64,000 nt of DNA from JABCPE02 sp963530295 (GTDB lineage Bacteria; Bacteroidota; Bacteroidia; Flavobacteriales; Weeksellaceae): NCBI GenBank assembly GCA_963530295.1, contig CAUSCF010000006.1, positions 15,313 to 79,312 on the forward strand. The letters are read 5' to 3'. Below the pieces are notes generated by a model. It saw nothing but the letters and a program-made list of their open reading frames with translations, made no database searches and was not told the origin of the DNA. Each line of letters opens with the position of its first letter. The first letter of the stretch is position 1. Of the stretch, positions 56,872 through 64,000 are shown one piece after another. The position numbers and the translations under genes are program-made.

Positions 56872-58077
56872 ATGTCTATATTAGAAATGAAAGTGCCTTC
56901 ACCAGGCGAATCCATCACAGAAGTAGAAATTTCATCTTGGTTAGTAAAAGATGGCGATTTTGTAGAAAAAGACCAGCCAATAGCAGAGGTAGATTCTGAT
57001 AAGGCGACACTAGAACTCCCAGCCGAGCAGTCAGGAGTAATTACCCTAAAAGCCGAGGAAGGAGATGTAGTAAAAGTAGGGCAGGTAGTCTGCCTTATAG
57101 ATATGTCCGCAAAAGGGTCAGCCGTGAAAACAGAAAAACCTGCTTCGGAAATGAAAGAGGAAACACAAACAGTAGCTGCTCCTGCACAAGAACCTAAAAA
57201 AGAGGAGTCACATCCATCTTCTCCATTAGCGAAAGTGATTTTGAAGGAGAACAGCATTGATTCTGATAAAGTTACAGGAACAGGCGTGGGCGGAAAAATC
57301 ACCAAAGAAGATGCGATAAAAGCCGTTGCAGCGATGGGCAGAGCACAAGGAAACCGCAAACAGACCGTTACGAAACTTTCTGTTTTAAGGAGAAAACTGG
57401 CGGCTAGATTGGTTTCTGTGAAGAATGAAACAGCTATGCTTACTACTTTCAACGAGGTAGATATGAGTGAAATTTTCAGACTGAGAAATCTTTATAAAGA
57501 AGAATTTTCACAGAAACACGGCGTAGGGCTTGGTTTTATGTCTTTCTTTACAAAGGCGGTTACTAGAGCTTTGAAACTTTATCCAGATGTGAATGCGGCG
57601 ATAGATGGCGACCAAAAAATCAATTATGATTTTTGTGATATTTCTGTGGCGGTTTCTGGGCCAAAGGGACTTATGGTGCCGATTGTCAGAGATGCAGAGA
57701 CTTTGTCCTTTAAAGGTATTGAATTGAAAGTCAAAGATTTAGCTGCGAAAGTTCGTGATGGGAATATTTCTGTAGATGAGATGACAGGCGGAACTTTTAC
57801 CATTACTAATGGTGGGACTTTTGGTTCTATGCTTTCTACTCCGATTATTAATCCGCCACAAAGTGCGATTTTAGGGATGCATAACATTATAGAACGCCCT
57901 GTGGCTGTCAATGGGCAGGTGGAAATCCGTCCGATGATGTATCTGGCGCTTTCTTATGACCATAGAATAATTGATGGTCGTGAGTCCGTAGGGTTTTTGG
58001 TGGCTGTGAAAGAAGCTATAGAAAATCCAGTGGAGCTGCTTATGGAAAACAATGAGAAAAAAGCACTTGAGCTATAA
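56872..58077 (+). CDS. sucB: Dihydrolipoyl succinyltransferase (2-oxoglutarate dehydrogenase E2)
   Basis: A 401-residue E2 component. One lipoyl domain (1-78; lipoyl Lys44 in EVDSDKATLELP), an alanine/proline/glutamate-rich linker, a peripheral subunit-binding domain (about 122-160; SSPLAKVILKENSIDSDKVT, GTGVGGKITKEDAIKA), and the catalytic domain ending in LALSYDHRIIDGRESVGFL with the HxxxD active site. The linker lacks the usual PSARK sequence and reads SSPLAK. Co-transcribed with sucA, closed by a strong terminator. Confidence 0.97.
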   Translation: MSILEMKVPSPGESITEVEISSWLVKDGDFVEKDQPIAEVDSDKATLELPAEQSGVITLKAEEGDVVKVGQVVCLIDMSAKGSAVKTEKPASEMKEETQTVAAPAQEPKKEESHPSSPLAKVILKENSIDSDKVTGTGVGGKITKEDAIKAVAAMGRAQGNRKQTVTKLSVLRRKLAARLVSVKNETAMLTTFNEVDMSEIFRLRNLYKEEFSQKHGVGLGFMSFFTKAVTRALKLYPDVNAAIDGDQKINYDFCDISVAVSGPKGLMVPIVRDAETLSFKGIELKVKDLAAKVRDGNISVDEMTGGTFTITNGGTFGSMLSTPIINPPQSAILGMHNIIERPVAVNGQVEIRPMMYLALSYDHRIIDGRESVGFLVAVKEAIENPVELLMENNEKKALEL

Positions 58078-58090
58078 ATATTCATTAAAA

Positions 58091-58129
58091 AAATCAGAAA
58101 TCCTTCAAAAGGATTTCTGATTTTTTTGT
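58091..58129. terminator. Bidirectional terminator after sucB
   Basis: Perfect arms 58091-58105 (AAATCAGAAATCCTT) and 58109-58123 (AAGGATTTCTGATTT), three-base loop; flanking A and T runs serve both the sucAB unit and the convergent osmC-like gene. Confidence 0.9.
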
Positions 58130-58145
58130 TTCAGATTGAGATTTT

Positions 58146-58544
58146 TTAAGGAAGTAGTTCAGATTCTATGGCAATTTCGCCAGTGAGGATTTTCTGAATA
58201 GGGCAGGCGTGGGCTGTTTTGTGCAGGATGTTGCGCTGCTCCTCGGTAAGATTTCCTTTTATTTCTATGATTTTTTTGAATTGAGAAACGCCTTCTTTAG
58301 TTTCGTTATCAAAAAGAACTTTTACAGAAACTTCCTCTACTTCCCATTCTTTGCGGTCTGCAAACATTTTGATAGTTGCAGTGGTGCAAGATGAAAGAGC
58401 CGAAGCCAAAAGTTCCAGTGGATTAAATCCTTTTTCCTGTCCGCCTTTAGCAGCGGGTTCATCGCCGATAATACTGTTTTTACCAGCAGAGATGTTCATT
58501 AGATATTTCTCTGCACCAATTTTTGTAATTACTTCTGCTTTCAT
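58146..58544 (-). CDS. OsmC-family peroxidase-like protein
   Basis: A 132-residue OsmC/Ohr-family protein. The two catalytic cysteines are Cys53 (LLASALSSCTTATIK) and Cys114 (KTAHACPIQKIL), with the conserved Arg/Glu environment less clear. The sequence resembles the YhfA-like OsmC subgroup more than Ohr. Family knowledge: thiol-dependent reduction of organic hydroperoxides. Divergent from the CNNM-type gene, with promoter boxes for both in the 130-base gap. Confidence 0.88.
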   Translation of the reverse strand: MKAEVITKIGAEKYLMNISAGKNSIIGDEPAAKGGQEKGFNPLELLASALSSCTTATIKMFADRKEWEVEEVSVKVLFDNETKEGVSQFKKIIEIKGNLTEEQRNILHKTAHACPIQKILTGEIAIESELLP

Positions 58545-58562
58545 AAATTAAGATTAAGACAG

Positions 58563-58570
58563 CAAATATA
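58563..58570 (-). promoter_or_regulatory. -7 promoter box of the osmC-like gene
   Basis: Minus strand TATATTTG, matching TAnnTTTG, 18 bases before the start codon. Confidence 0.5.
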
Positions 58571-58610
58571 AGGCATATTTTGTCAAAACACCTTAACCTA
58601 AATCAAGAAG

Positions 58611-58643
58611 TTTGGTCAGATAAATATTTATTAGTTATATTTG
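58611..58643 (+). promoter_or_regulatory. Promoter of the CNNM/HlyC-type gene
   Basis: TTTG (58611-58614), a 21-base spacer and TATATTTG (58636-58643), matching the Bacteroidota consensus; the ATG is 31 bases downstream. Confidence 0.65.
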
Positions 58644-58674
58644 CATACTATTTTTGTTTAACAATTTAAATTAA

Positions 58675-60015
58675 ATGGACCCCGATAGTTTATTAAAACT
58701 TTTATTAGCTTTATTTTTTGTAATCCTTAATGGCTTTTTCGTGGCAGCAGAGTTTTCAATAGTTAAAGTGCGCCACTCTCAAATTCAAATCAAGGCAGAA
58801 GGAGGAAATGCCTCCGCAAAACAAGCCGAAAAAATCATCAAAAACTTAGACGCTTATCTCTCTGCTACACAGCTGGGAATCACGCTTGCCAGTCTAGCAC
58901 TCGGTTTCATAGGAGAAAGTACGATGCATCATATTTTAGAAGGAGCATTTTCTAAACTGAATATTGATATTGCGCCAGAAACTCTTTCTACGATGGCTTT
59001 GGCAGGAAGTTTCCTTGTTGTAACGATGATGCACATAGTCTTCGGAGAGCTGGTACCGAAGTCAATAGCGATTAGAAAATCAGAATCAACCACTTTATTT
59101 GTTGCGTGGCCTTTGTTGTTGTTTTACAATTTATTTAAGCCCTTCATTTGGTTGATGAACGCGATTTCTAATGCATTCCTAAGACTTATCAATATTCACC
59201 CTGTGGCTGGTCATGAGATACACTCCACAGAGGAGCTTCAGCTGTTGGTGAAACAAAGTGCCGCAGGAGGCGAGATAGAGGAGGAAAACTATGAAATCAT
59301 CAAAAATGCTTTTGATTTTACTGACCATACCGCTAAGCAGGTAATGGTGCCGAGACAGAATATCATTACTATTGATATCAGCGAGGATAATGATGTGATT
59401 TTAAGTAAAATAATAGACTGCGGATATTCTAGAATTCCTGTGTATGAGAACTCTATAGACAATATCATAGGGATTTTCTACACAAAAGAAATCATGCGTG
59501 AGTACATCAAAAACAAAGATGTAGATTTAAGAAAATTCTTGCGTGAGGCGTTTTTCGTGGTGGGAAGTAAGAAAATATCTGATTTGATGAATGTTTTCCA
59601 GCAGAAAAAACAACACATTGCGATTGTAATTGATGAATTCGGAGGAACGGAAGGAATTGTAACATTAGAAGATATTTTGGAAGAGCTGGTAGGCGAAATC
59701 CAAGATGAGGAAGATGATGAACAAAAATTAGTAGATGAGGTAGCAGAAAATACATTCTGGATACACGCAACTCAGCCTTTGGATGAGATAAATGAATATC
59801 TGCCCGTGCCACTACCAGAAGATCCTGAATACAATACTTTGGCGGGATATATTATGTATCAGCTGTCGGATATTCCAGAAGAAAATCAGGAATTTAAGTT
59901 GTGTAATTATGCTTTCAAAATCTTGAAAATGCAGAATAAAAGTGTGGAGATGGTAGAACTGAAATATGAACCACAGGACATAGAAGAAACACATGAAGAG
60001 ACAGAGAAAATATAA
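58675..60015 (+). CDS. CNNM/CorC-type hemolysin-family membrane protein
   Basis: A 446-residue protein with an N-terminal DUF21 domain of three to four membrane segments (about 5-175; LFFVILNGFFVAAEFSIVKV, SATQLGITLASLALGFIGES, IVFGELVPKSIAIRKS), two CBS domains (about 220-335; MVPRQNIITIDISEDNDVIL, YSRIPVYENSIDNIIGIFYT, VIDEFGGTEGIVTLEDILEE) and a C-terminal CorC/HlyC domain (about 355-435). Family knowledge: likely Mg or Co transport or its regulation. The name hemolysin is historical. Its end overlaps clpS by 23 bases. Confidence 0.9.
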   Translation: MDPDSLLKLLLALFFVILNGFFVAAEFSIVKVRHSQIQIKAEGGNASAKQAEKIIKNLDAYLSATQLGITLASLALGFIGESTMHHILEGAFSKLNIDIAPETLSTMALAGSFLVVTMMHIVFGELVPKSIAIRKSESTTLFVAWPLLLFYNLFKPFIWLMNAISNAFLRLINIHPVAGHEIHSTEELQLLVKQSAAGGEIEEENYEIIKNAFDFTDHTAKQVMVPRQNIITIDISEDNDVILSKIIDCGYSRIPVYENSIDNIIGIFYTKEIMREYIKNKDVDLRKFLREAFFVVGSKKISDLMNVFQQKKQHIAIVIDEFGGTEGIVTLEDILEELVGEIQDEEDDEQKLVDEVAENTFWIHATQPLDEINEYLPVPLPEDPEYNTLAGYIMYQLSDIPEENQEFKLCNYAFKILKMQNKSVEMVELKYEPQDIEETHEETEKI

Positions 60016-60301
60016 CATATACTGCGGAAATTCACAAACAGAGAAACAAACTGATGTCCTTCTTTTGGAGGAAGAAAATGCAGAAAATAAGTTGGTTCTT
60101 TATAATGATGATGTCAATACATTTGATTTTGTGATAGAATCTCTTATAGAAGTTTGCAAACACACGCTGGAACAGGCTGAGCAATGTACGATGCTGGTTC
60201 ATTATAAAGGCAAATGCACGGTGAAAACAGGCGATATGGAAACACTTATGCCTATGCATCAGAAGCTTTTAGGACGAGGTCTTACTAGTGAAATAATATA
60301 A
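59993..60301 (+). CDS. clpS: ATP-dependent Clp protease adaptor ClpS
   Basis: A 102-residue N-degron adaptor. The core ENKLVLYNDDVNTFDFVIES, then KHTLEQAEQCTMLVHYKGKC and MHQKLLGRGLTSEI match the ClpS fold, including the NDD...TF region that binds N-terminal destabilising residues. The first ~28 residues are a longer variable arm. The only good in-frame start is an ATG 23 bases before the stop codon of the upstream gene, so the two are translationally coupled. Closed by a strong terminator. Confidence 0.9.
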   Translation: MKRQRKYNIYCGNSQTEKQTDVLLLEEENAENKLVLYNDDVNTFDFVIESLIEVCKHTLEQAEQCTMLVHYKGKCTVKTGDMETLMPMHQKLLGRGLTSEII

Positions 60302-60333
60302 AAAAACTGCTCAAATCTGAGCAGTTTTTTTAG
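60301..60333. terminator. Bidirectional terminator after clpS
   Basis: CTGCTCA (60307-60313) and TGAGCAG (60318-60324), loop AATC, flanked by AAAAAA and TTTTTT. Confidence 0.85.
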
Positions 60334-60836
60334 TTTTTAGCAATCCATTCTTGGAAGAAAGTTTTTACTTTTTCTAGGCTGTAGCCTTTTCCTTCTTCAA
60401 AAACCTCACTGCTCTGCGTGTGGATTTGTTTCCCGTTTTTATCTAAAATAATGAAAACAGGATACCCGAATTTCTCACCAGGGTTGCCATATTTTGCAAA
60501 AACTTTTTCGTTTTTATTTTTCGGAGAAAAATTTAGATGGTAATAAAGAAAATTCTCACCAACTATTTTTTTTAGTTCAGGAGTCGTTTTTACAAAATTA
60601 TCAAATCTCAGACACCAGATGCACCAGTTTCCGCCCGCCTGTAAGATGATGTTTTTATTCTCTTTTTGGGCTTGTTTTACTAATTTTTGGATTTCTATTT
60701 CTGCATTGTCCTCCTCTCTGTATGGTTTTGGAAGAGCCTGTTTTTCCTGCTGTGGGCTTATTTCAGAAGTCTGAGCGTAATATAATGAAGGTGCCAAAAC
60801 GCCTAAAAAAGCAAGTTTTATGAATATCTTTTTCAT
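60330..60836 (-). CDS. Secreted thioredoxin-fold protein (thioredoxin_7 / DsbD-gamma-like)
   Basis: About 168 residues from the ATG at 60834-60836 (MKKIFIKLAFLGVLAPSLYY, then AQ). A longer frame would extend through the promoter, which is well matched, so the shorter start is preferred. The mature domain has KENKNIILQAGGNWCIWCLR with a Cys72-x-x-Cys75 site, a Phe-Asp pattern after it, and the cis-proline region KFGYPVFIILDKNGK. It resembles periplasmic thioredoxin-like proteins of the DUF255/thioredoxin_7 group. It is single and divergent from the LpxL-like gene. Confidence 0.82.
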   Translation of the reverse strand: MKKIFIKLAFLGVLAPSLYYAQTSEISPQQEKQALPKPYREEDNAEIEIQKLVKQAQKENKNIILQAGGNWCIWCLRFDNFVKTTPELKKIVGENFLYYHLNFSPKNKNEKVFAKYGNPGEKFGYPVFIILDKNGKQIHTQSSEVFEEGKGYSLEKVKTFFQEWIAKN

Positions 60837-60850
60837 TGTTAAAATTTTTC

Positions 60851-60879
60851 CAAATGTAATAAAAAAATGGAATTGACAA
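60851..60879 (-). promoter_or_regulatory. Promoter of the secreted thioredoxin-fold gene
   Basis: Minus strand TTTTG (ending 60877), an 18-base spacer and TACATTTG (60851-60858), matching TTG / TAnnTTTG. It sets the start codon at 60836. Confidence 0.65.
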
Positions 60880-60909
60880 AATTTGTATCTTCGTCCCAAA
60901 ATTTATACA

Positions 60910-61788
60910 TTGAATAATTTACTTTTTCATATTGTTTATTTAGCATCAAAACTGCCTCTGGGCGCGCTGTATATCATTTCGGATATTATTTTTTTCGTTA
61001 ATTATTATATCATCGGTTACCGAAAAAAAATCGTTTATGAAAATTTGAAAAACTCTTTTCCTGACAAAAGCGAAAAGGAACTTAAACAAATCCAAAAGAA
61101 ATTTTTCCGTAATTTTTCCGATTACATTGTAGAAACCGTAAAGGCGATGACAATCAGTGAAGAAGAGCTGGGAAAGCGTGTGAAACACATTAACCAAGAG
61201 CTTTTTCATCAAGCCAAAGCTGAAAGAAAAAATGTGATTATCTTGGCAGGGCATGTTTTTGACTGGGAGTGGATCAATGCCTTTGCGAAAATCATTCCGC
61301 AGGAAAACTGCCACCCTGTTTATAGAAAGGTAAATAATGACTTCTGGGAGGAGAAAGTGAAACTCATCAGAAATCGTTTTGGGAATAAGGCGCTGAACTC
61401 TCGTGAAATTATCAGACATATATTGAGAACGCCTGTTGATGGGAATTCGGCGTATATGTTCGTGGCTGACCAAACGCCGCATTTCTCCGAGGTTTATTAC
61501 GGATTAAAGTTTTTAAATCAGAGAACTCCTGTTTTCATCGGTTATGACAAGCTTTCACAAAGGCTGGATTTGGCTTTTATCTACTGTGAAATGAAAAAAG
61601 TAAAACGAGGCTATTACGAAGTGAGTTATCACCGAATTTACCCTGATGGAGAGCAGTTTAAAGAATATGAAGTGGTGAGAAAATTCCATAAAATGCTGGA
61701 AGAAACCATTAATGAGCGCCCAGACAACTGGCTTTGGTCTCACCGAAGATGGAAATATCAGAATGATATCAAAAAATATGAGGAATAA
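60910..61788 (+). CDS. LpxL/HtrB-like lipid A acyltransferase
   Basis: About 292 residues from the TTG at 60910 (reading MNNLLFHIVYLASKLPLGAL). A near-consensus -7 box TATCTTCG (60886-60893) overlaps a longer frame, hence this start. One N-terminal membrane segment (about 10-35) is followed by the acyltransferase domain: IILAGHVFDWEWINAF, in which the catalytic HX4E pattern is H-VFDW-E, then ADQTPHFSEVYYG and RPDNWLWSHRRWKY. Family knowledge: adds a secondary acyl chain to lipid A or a related lipid in the inner membrane. Followed by a GT2 gene after 12 bases. Confidence 0.85.
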   Translation: MNNLLFHIVYLASKLPLGALYIISDIIFFVNYYIIGYRKKIVYENLKNSFPDKSEKELKQIQKKFFRNFSDYIVETVKAMTISEEELGKRVKHINQELFHQAKAERKNVIILAGHVFDWEWINAFAKIIPQENCHPVYRKVNNDFWEEKVKLIRNRFGNKALNSREIIRHILRTPVDGNSAYMFVADQTPHFSEVYYGLKFLNQRTPVFIGYDKLSQRLDLAFIYCEMKKVKRGYYEVSYHRIYPDGEQFKEYEVVRKFHKMLEETINERPDNWLWSHRRWKYQNDIKKYEE

Positions 61789-61800
61789 ATACTTTTTCTG

Positions 61801-62772
61801 ATGAAACGAATTGCTGTTGTAATCCTAAATTGGAATGGGAAAAGCTGGCTGGAAAAATTCCTGCCTACGGTTCTCAAATACTCTGAATCTGCACAAATTT
61901 ATGTCGTGGATAATGCCTCTACGGATGACAGCGTTTTGTTTTTAGAGAATAATTTTCCTTCAGTAAAAGTGATTCAAAATGCCCAAAATTCGGGATTTGC
62001 AGGAGGTTATAATGAAGGATTGAAACAGGTGGAGGAAGAAATCTACTGTCTGCTCAATTCTGATGTGGAAGTCACAGAGGGCTGGCTTGAATCTGTTTTA
62101 GATTTATTTCAGCAAAATCCAGAAATAGCGGCTATTCAGCCCAAAATTCTTTCTTATGATAGGAAAAATTACTTTGAATTTGCAGGAGCAGGAGGCGGTT
62201 TGATAGATAATTTGGGCTATCCCTACTGCCGAGGGCGTGTTTTTGATGATTTGGAGGAGGATAAAGGACAGTATGATGACGAAACGGATATTTTCTGGGC
62301 ATCGGGCTGTTGTTTTTTTATAAGGAAGAGCGATTTTTGGCTGGCTGGTGGATTTGATGAGCGTTTTTTTGCCCATCAGGAAGAAATAGACCTTTGTTGG
62401 CGGCTGATAAATTTAGGTAAAAAAATATTTTATACAGGGAAATCCACGATTTATCATGTTGGCGGAGGAACTTTAAACAAACAAAATCCAAGAAAAACTT
62501 TTCTAAATATAAGAAATAATCTCTCTATGCTGGTCAAGAATTTGCCTTTTGGTGCTTTGTTTTGGATAATTCCATTACGATTGGTTTTAGATGTGGCAGC
62601 TGGCATTTATCTTGTATATAAAGAGGGAATTTCGCATCTTTGGGCAGTTTTCAGAGGACATTTAGGGTTTTATGCTCAGTTCCCAGAAAGTTTTAGAAGA
62701 AGGGTAAAGTTTCAGAAAAAGAATTATTATCAAACCAAATATTTGGTTTTTGGATATTTTATAAAAAAGTAG
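61801..62772 (+). CDS. Glycosyltransferase family 2
   Basis: A 323-residue GT-A fold enzyme. The start KRIAVVILNWNGKSWLEKFL and IYVVDNASTDDSV form the nucleotide-binding half; CLLNSDVEVTEGWLESV holds the NSD metal motif; CFFIRKSDFWLAGGFDERFF and AHQEEIDLCWRL hold the catalytic ED-like region. A hydrophobic stretch near 258-280 (LFWIIPLRLVLDVAAGIYLV) suggests membrane association, as in rhamnosyltransferase-like enzymes. It is probably co-transcribed with the LpxL-like gene, which suggests a lipopolysaccharide or membrane glycolipid role. Confidence 0.85.
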   Translation: MKRIAVVILNWNGKSWLEKFLPTVLKYSESAQIYVVDNASTDDSVLFLENNFPSVKVIQNAQNSGFAGGYNEGLKQVEEEIYCLLNSDVEVTEGWLESVLDLFQQNPEIAAIQPKILSYDRKNYFEFAGAGGGLIDNLGYPYCRGRVFDDLEEDKGQYDDETDIFWASGCCFFIRKSDFWLAGGFDERFFAHQEEIDLCWRLINLGKKIFYTGKSTIYHVGGGTLNKQNPRKTFLNIRNNLSMLVKNLPFGALFWIIPLRLVLDVAAGIYLVYKEGISHLWAVFRGHLGFYAQFPESFRRRVKFQKKNYYQTKYLVFGYFIKK

Positions 62773-62793
62773 AATTTTTAAAATTATTAAATT

Positions 62794-63651
62794 ATGAAAT
62801 GGACAAACGACAGAAGTGACAATGTGGAAGACCGCAGAGGAAAGGGCGGTGGTAGAGGAATGGTGATAGGAGGCGGACTTGGAACGGTAGTTATAGCATT
62901 GATAGTGATGTTTTTAGGAGGCGACCCTTCGACGGTGCTGAATAACAGTGGTGTAATGCAAGGTCAGGGACAGACAGAGCAAAGACAGCTGACTGAAGAA
63001 GAGCTTAAAACCTATGAATTTGTAAGAATGGTAACAGCTGAGACAGAGGAAACTTGGACAGGGATTTTTGAGGAACATGGTTTGGAATACAGAAAACCGA
63101 AAGTGGTGATGTTTGAGCAGGTTACCCAGTCAGGATGTGGGACAGCCCAAGCAGCGATGGGGCCTTTCTATTGTCCAGCTGATGAGACTATATATATGGA
63201 TATGAGTTTCTTTAATGAACTTCAAAGTAAATATGGTGCCAAAGTAACGGAATTTTCGGTGGCGTATGTTATGGCGCATGAGGTGGGGCACCATGTTCAA
63301 AATCTTTTGGGAACTTTACAGAAATCTGATAAAATGAGAAGAAGCGGTCGTTTTTCAGAAGCTGAAATCAATAAAAATTCTGTTGCCGTAGAGCTTCAGG
63401 CGGATTTTTATGCAGGAGTATGGGCTAGAAGAAGTAATAACAGAGAAAATTTCTTGGATTCCAAAGATATAGATGCTGCCATCAGTGCTGCTGAAGCGGT
63501 GGGAGATGACAATATCCAGAAGCGTTCTCAAGGTTATGTAAACCAAGAAGCCTTTACACACGGTTCTTCTGCACAGAGAAAAGAATGGTTCATGAAGGGA
63601 TATAACACAGGAGACATAAGACAAGGAAATACATTTGAAGCGCTGAGATAA
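62794..63651 (+). CDS. YpfJ-family neutral zinc metallopeptidase
   Basis: A 285-residue protein of the KPN_02809/YpfJ family. The start MKWTNDRSDNVEDRRGKGGG is followed by a glycine-rich hydrophobic segment (about 22-43). A conserved SGCGTAQAAMGPFYCPAD precedes the zinc site YVMAHEVGHHVQNLLG (His162, Glu163, His166), and VELQADFYAGVWARR supplies the third ligand region. Substrate unknown. It starts 21 bases after the GT2 gene and may share its transcript. Confidence 0.9.
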   Translation: MKWTNDRSDNVEDRRGKGGGRGMVIGGGLGTVVIALIVMFLGGDPSTVLNNSGVMQGQGQTEQRQLTEEELKTYEFVRMVTAETEETWTGIFEEHGLEYRKPKVVMFEQVTQSGCGTAQAAMGPFYCPADETIYMDMSFFNELQSKYGAKVTEFSVAYVMAHEVGHHVQNLLGTLQKSDKMRRSGRFSEAEINKNSVAVELQADFYAGVWARRSNNRENFLDSKDIDAAISAAEAVGDDNIQKRSQGYVNQEAFTHGSSAQRKEWFMKGYNTGDIRQGNTFEALR

Positions 63652-63674
63652 ATTTTTAATTTTCAAAAATAGAT

Positions 63675-63706
63675 AATAAAAGTAACCTTTTGGGTTGCTT
63701 TTATTA
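63675..63706 (+). terminator. Terminator after the YpfJ-like gene
   Basis: Arms 63675-63687 (AATAAAAGTAACC) and 63693-63705 (GGTTGCTTTTATT) pair over 13 positions with one G-U, loop TTTTG. The U-rich part is in the 3' arm; no long T-run follows directly. Confidence 0.65.
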
Positions 63707-63926
63707 TTATAAGGTGATTTTTTTTGATCAGAAACTATTCAATATTTCATTTTAAAGTCAAATTTATCGTAATCATATTATATTTTCTAACTAAACTCTA
63801 TGGTAATAAGGAATAAAATAATCAATAAAAATAAGTTTTTTCAAATTAAAGTTAATTCTTCCTTAAATTTTTCACATTATAAATCAGGGAGTTAAATAAT
63901 TATGTGCAAAAAACACAAAGAAGTAC

Positions 63927-63957
63927 TTGCGTAGTAATGTTAAGTTTTCTATTTTTG
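63927..63957 (+). promoter_or_regulatory. Promoter near the right edge
   Basis: TTG (63927-63929), a 20-base spacer and TATTTTTG (63950-63957): a full match to the Bacteroidota -33/-7 pattern. Expected transcription start near 63963. Confidence 0.7.
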
Positions 63958-63961
63958 CAAT

Positions 63962-63988
63962 CTGAATTCTCCACAGAGGGGTATTCAG
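63962..63988 (+). other. Stem-loop at the start of an unidentified transcript
   Basis: CTGAAT (63962-63967) pairs with ATTCAG (63983-63988); inside, CTCC (63969-63972) pairs with GGGG (63978-63981) around an ACAGA loop. It starts where the preceding promoter would begin transcription. Could be a structured RNA, a riboswitch arm or a stable 5' end of an mRNA; too little sequence to tell. Confidence 0.4.
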
Positions 63989-64000
63989 GAGAGTGGAAGT

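Larger units (their letters stand above)
63707..64000. other. Gene-free stretch at the right edge
   Basis: From the terminator at 63706 to 63926 I see very A/T-rich DNA without a supported gene. A promoter follows at 63927-63957, then the first ~38 bases of a transcript that begins with a stem-loop, cut by the window edge. Confidence 0.6.

Noticed and set aside
56715..57452. Minus-strand ORF of 245 codons across the sucA-sucB junction
   Set aside because: Opposite to two certain genes; Ser/Phe-rich sequence typical of a shadow frame; no start signals.
60946..61482. Minus-strand ORF of 178 codons inside the LpxL-like gene
   Set aside because: Antisense to a gene with clear acyltransferase motifs; no independent evidence.
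63759..63766. Minus-strand TAAATTTG promoter box after the YpfJ-like gene
   Set aside because: It would drive transcription antisense into the YpfJ-like gene, has no gene to serve and no -33 element; AT-rich chance match.
63962..64000. FMN riboswitch or RNase P RNA at the right edge
   Set aside because: A few bases (TTCAGG, GAGTGGAA) resemble conserved segments, but the match is poor and the rest is outside the window.
1..64000. tRNA, rRNA, insertion sequences or prophage
   Set aside because: I looked for TTCGA-type T-loops, rRNA ends, transposases and phage genes on both strands and found none that could be supported.

Overview
The window is a 64 kb piece of an AT-rich chromosome from a flavobacterium (Bacteroidota), most likely the Weeksellaceae group (Chryseobacterium, Riemerella, Bergeyella, Elizabethkingia). 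The evidence is the gene content: fused branched-chain E1, bamD-rpoZ-coaBC order, gcvH followed by a VanZ gene, UMF1-family MFS, a sulfonolipid-type enzyme pair, a Bacteroidota-type omega subunit. The non-coding signals agree: many genes are preceded by the Bacteroidota -7 box TAnnTTTG, several with a TTG -33 box 18-21 bases upstream, and Shine-Dalgarno sites are mostly absent. I see no rRNA, tRNA, insertion sequence, prophage or CRISPR array, so this is mostly core genome with one accessory locus.

Layout. 1-9.2 kb, minus strand: a truncated M3 peptidase, a Gcr-like membrane protein, an M20 dipeptidase, a udk-ftsB-methyltransferase operon, exonuclease III, and a TlpA-like lipoprotein with an FecCD permease. 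9.4-26.7 kb, plus strand: a SanA/YdcF protein, an UMF1 transporter, then a Wzx/Wzy-type capsule or O-antigen locus. That locus holds a PglF-type dehydratase, Wza, Wzc, a flippase, a polymerase-like protein, two glycosyltransferases, an asparagine synthetase, a PglC-like initiating transferase, an unknown 112-residue protein, a sugar N-formyltransferase, a PglE-like aminotransferase and an RmlC-type epimerase. Several genes overlap by ATGA and the run ends in a clear terminator. A decaying 41-bp tandem repeat follows it.

27-37 kb: a BaiN-like flavoprotein, yidC and pyrG (minus); miaA, a membrane-anchored thioredoxin-like protein and a DUF1232 protein (plus); then coaBC, rpoZ, bamD and a TetR regulator (minus). 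37-50 kb: gcvH-vanZ, a cysteate/cysteine synthase-like enzyme with an alpha-oxoamine synthase (probably capnine-type sulfonolipid synthesis), a TonB-dependent receptor, tyrS with an unusual leader, luxS, a secreted WG-like protein, hisS and the fused branched-chain 2-oxoacid dehydrogenase E1. 50-64 kb: an NtrC-like response regulator without a DNA-binding domain, apparently co-transcribed with a MATE exporter, then an SRPBCC-GyrI fusion, sucA-sucB, osmC, a CNNM/HlyC membrane protein overlapping clpS, a thioredoxin-fold protein, an LpxL-like acyltransferase with a GT2, and a YpfJ zinc metallopeptidase. The last 350 bases hold a good promoter and the start of a structured transcript cut by the window edge.

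Capsule genes read together suggest a repeat unit begun on a 4-formamido-4,6-dideoxy sugar: PglF and PglE make the 4-amino sugar nucleotide, the formyltransferase replaces the acetyltransferase PglD, and the PglC-like enzyme loads it on undecaprenyl phosphate. The oligosaccharide would then be extended, flipped, polymerised and exported through Wzc/Wza. Functions are assigned by reading motifs and family resemblance; no database search was possible.
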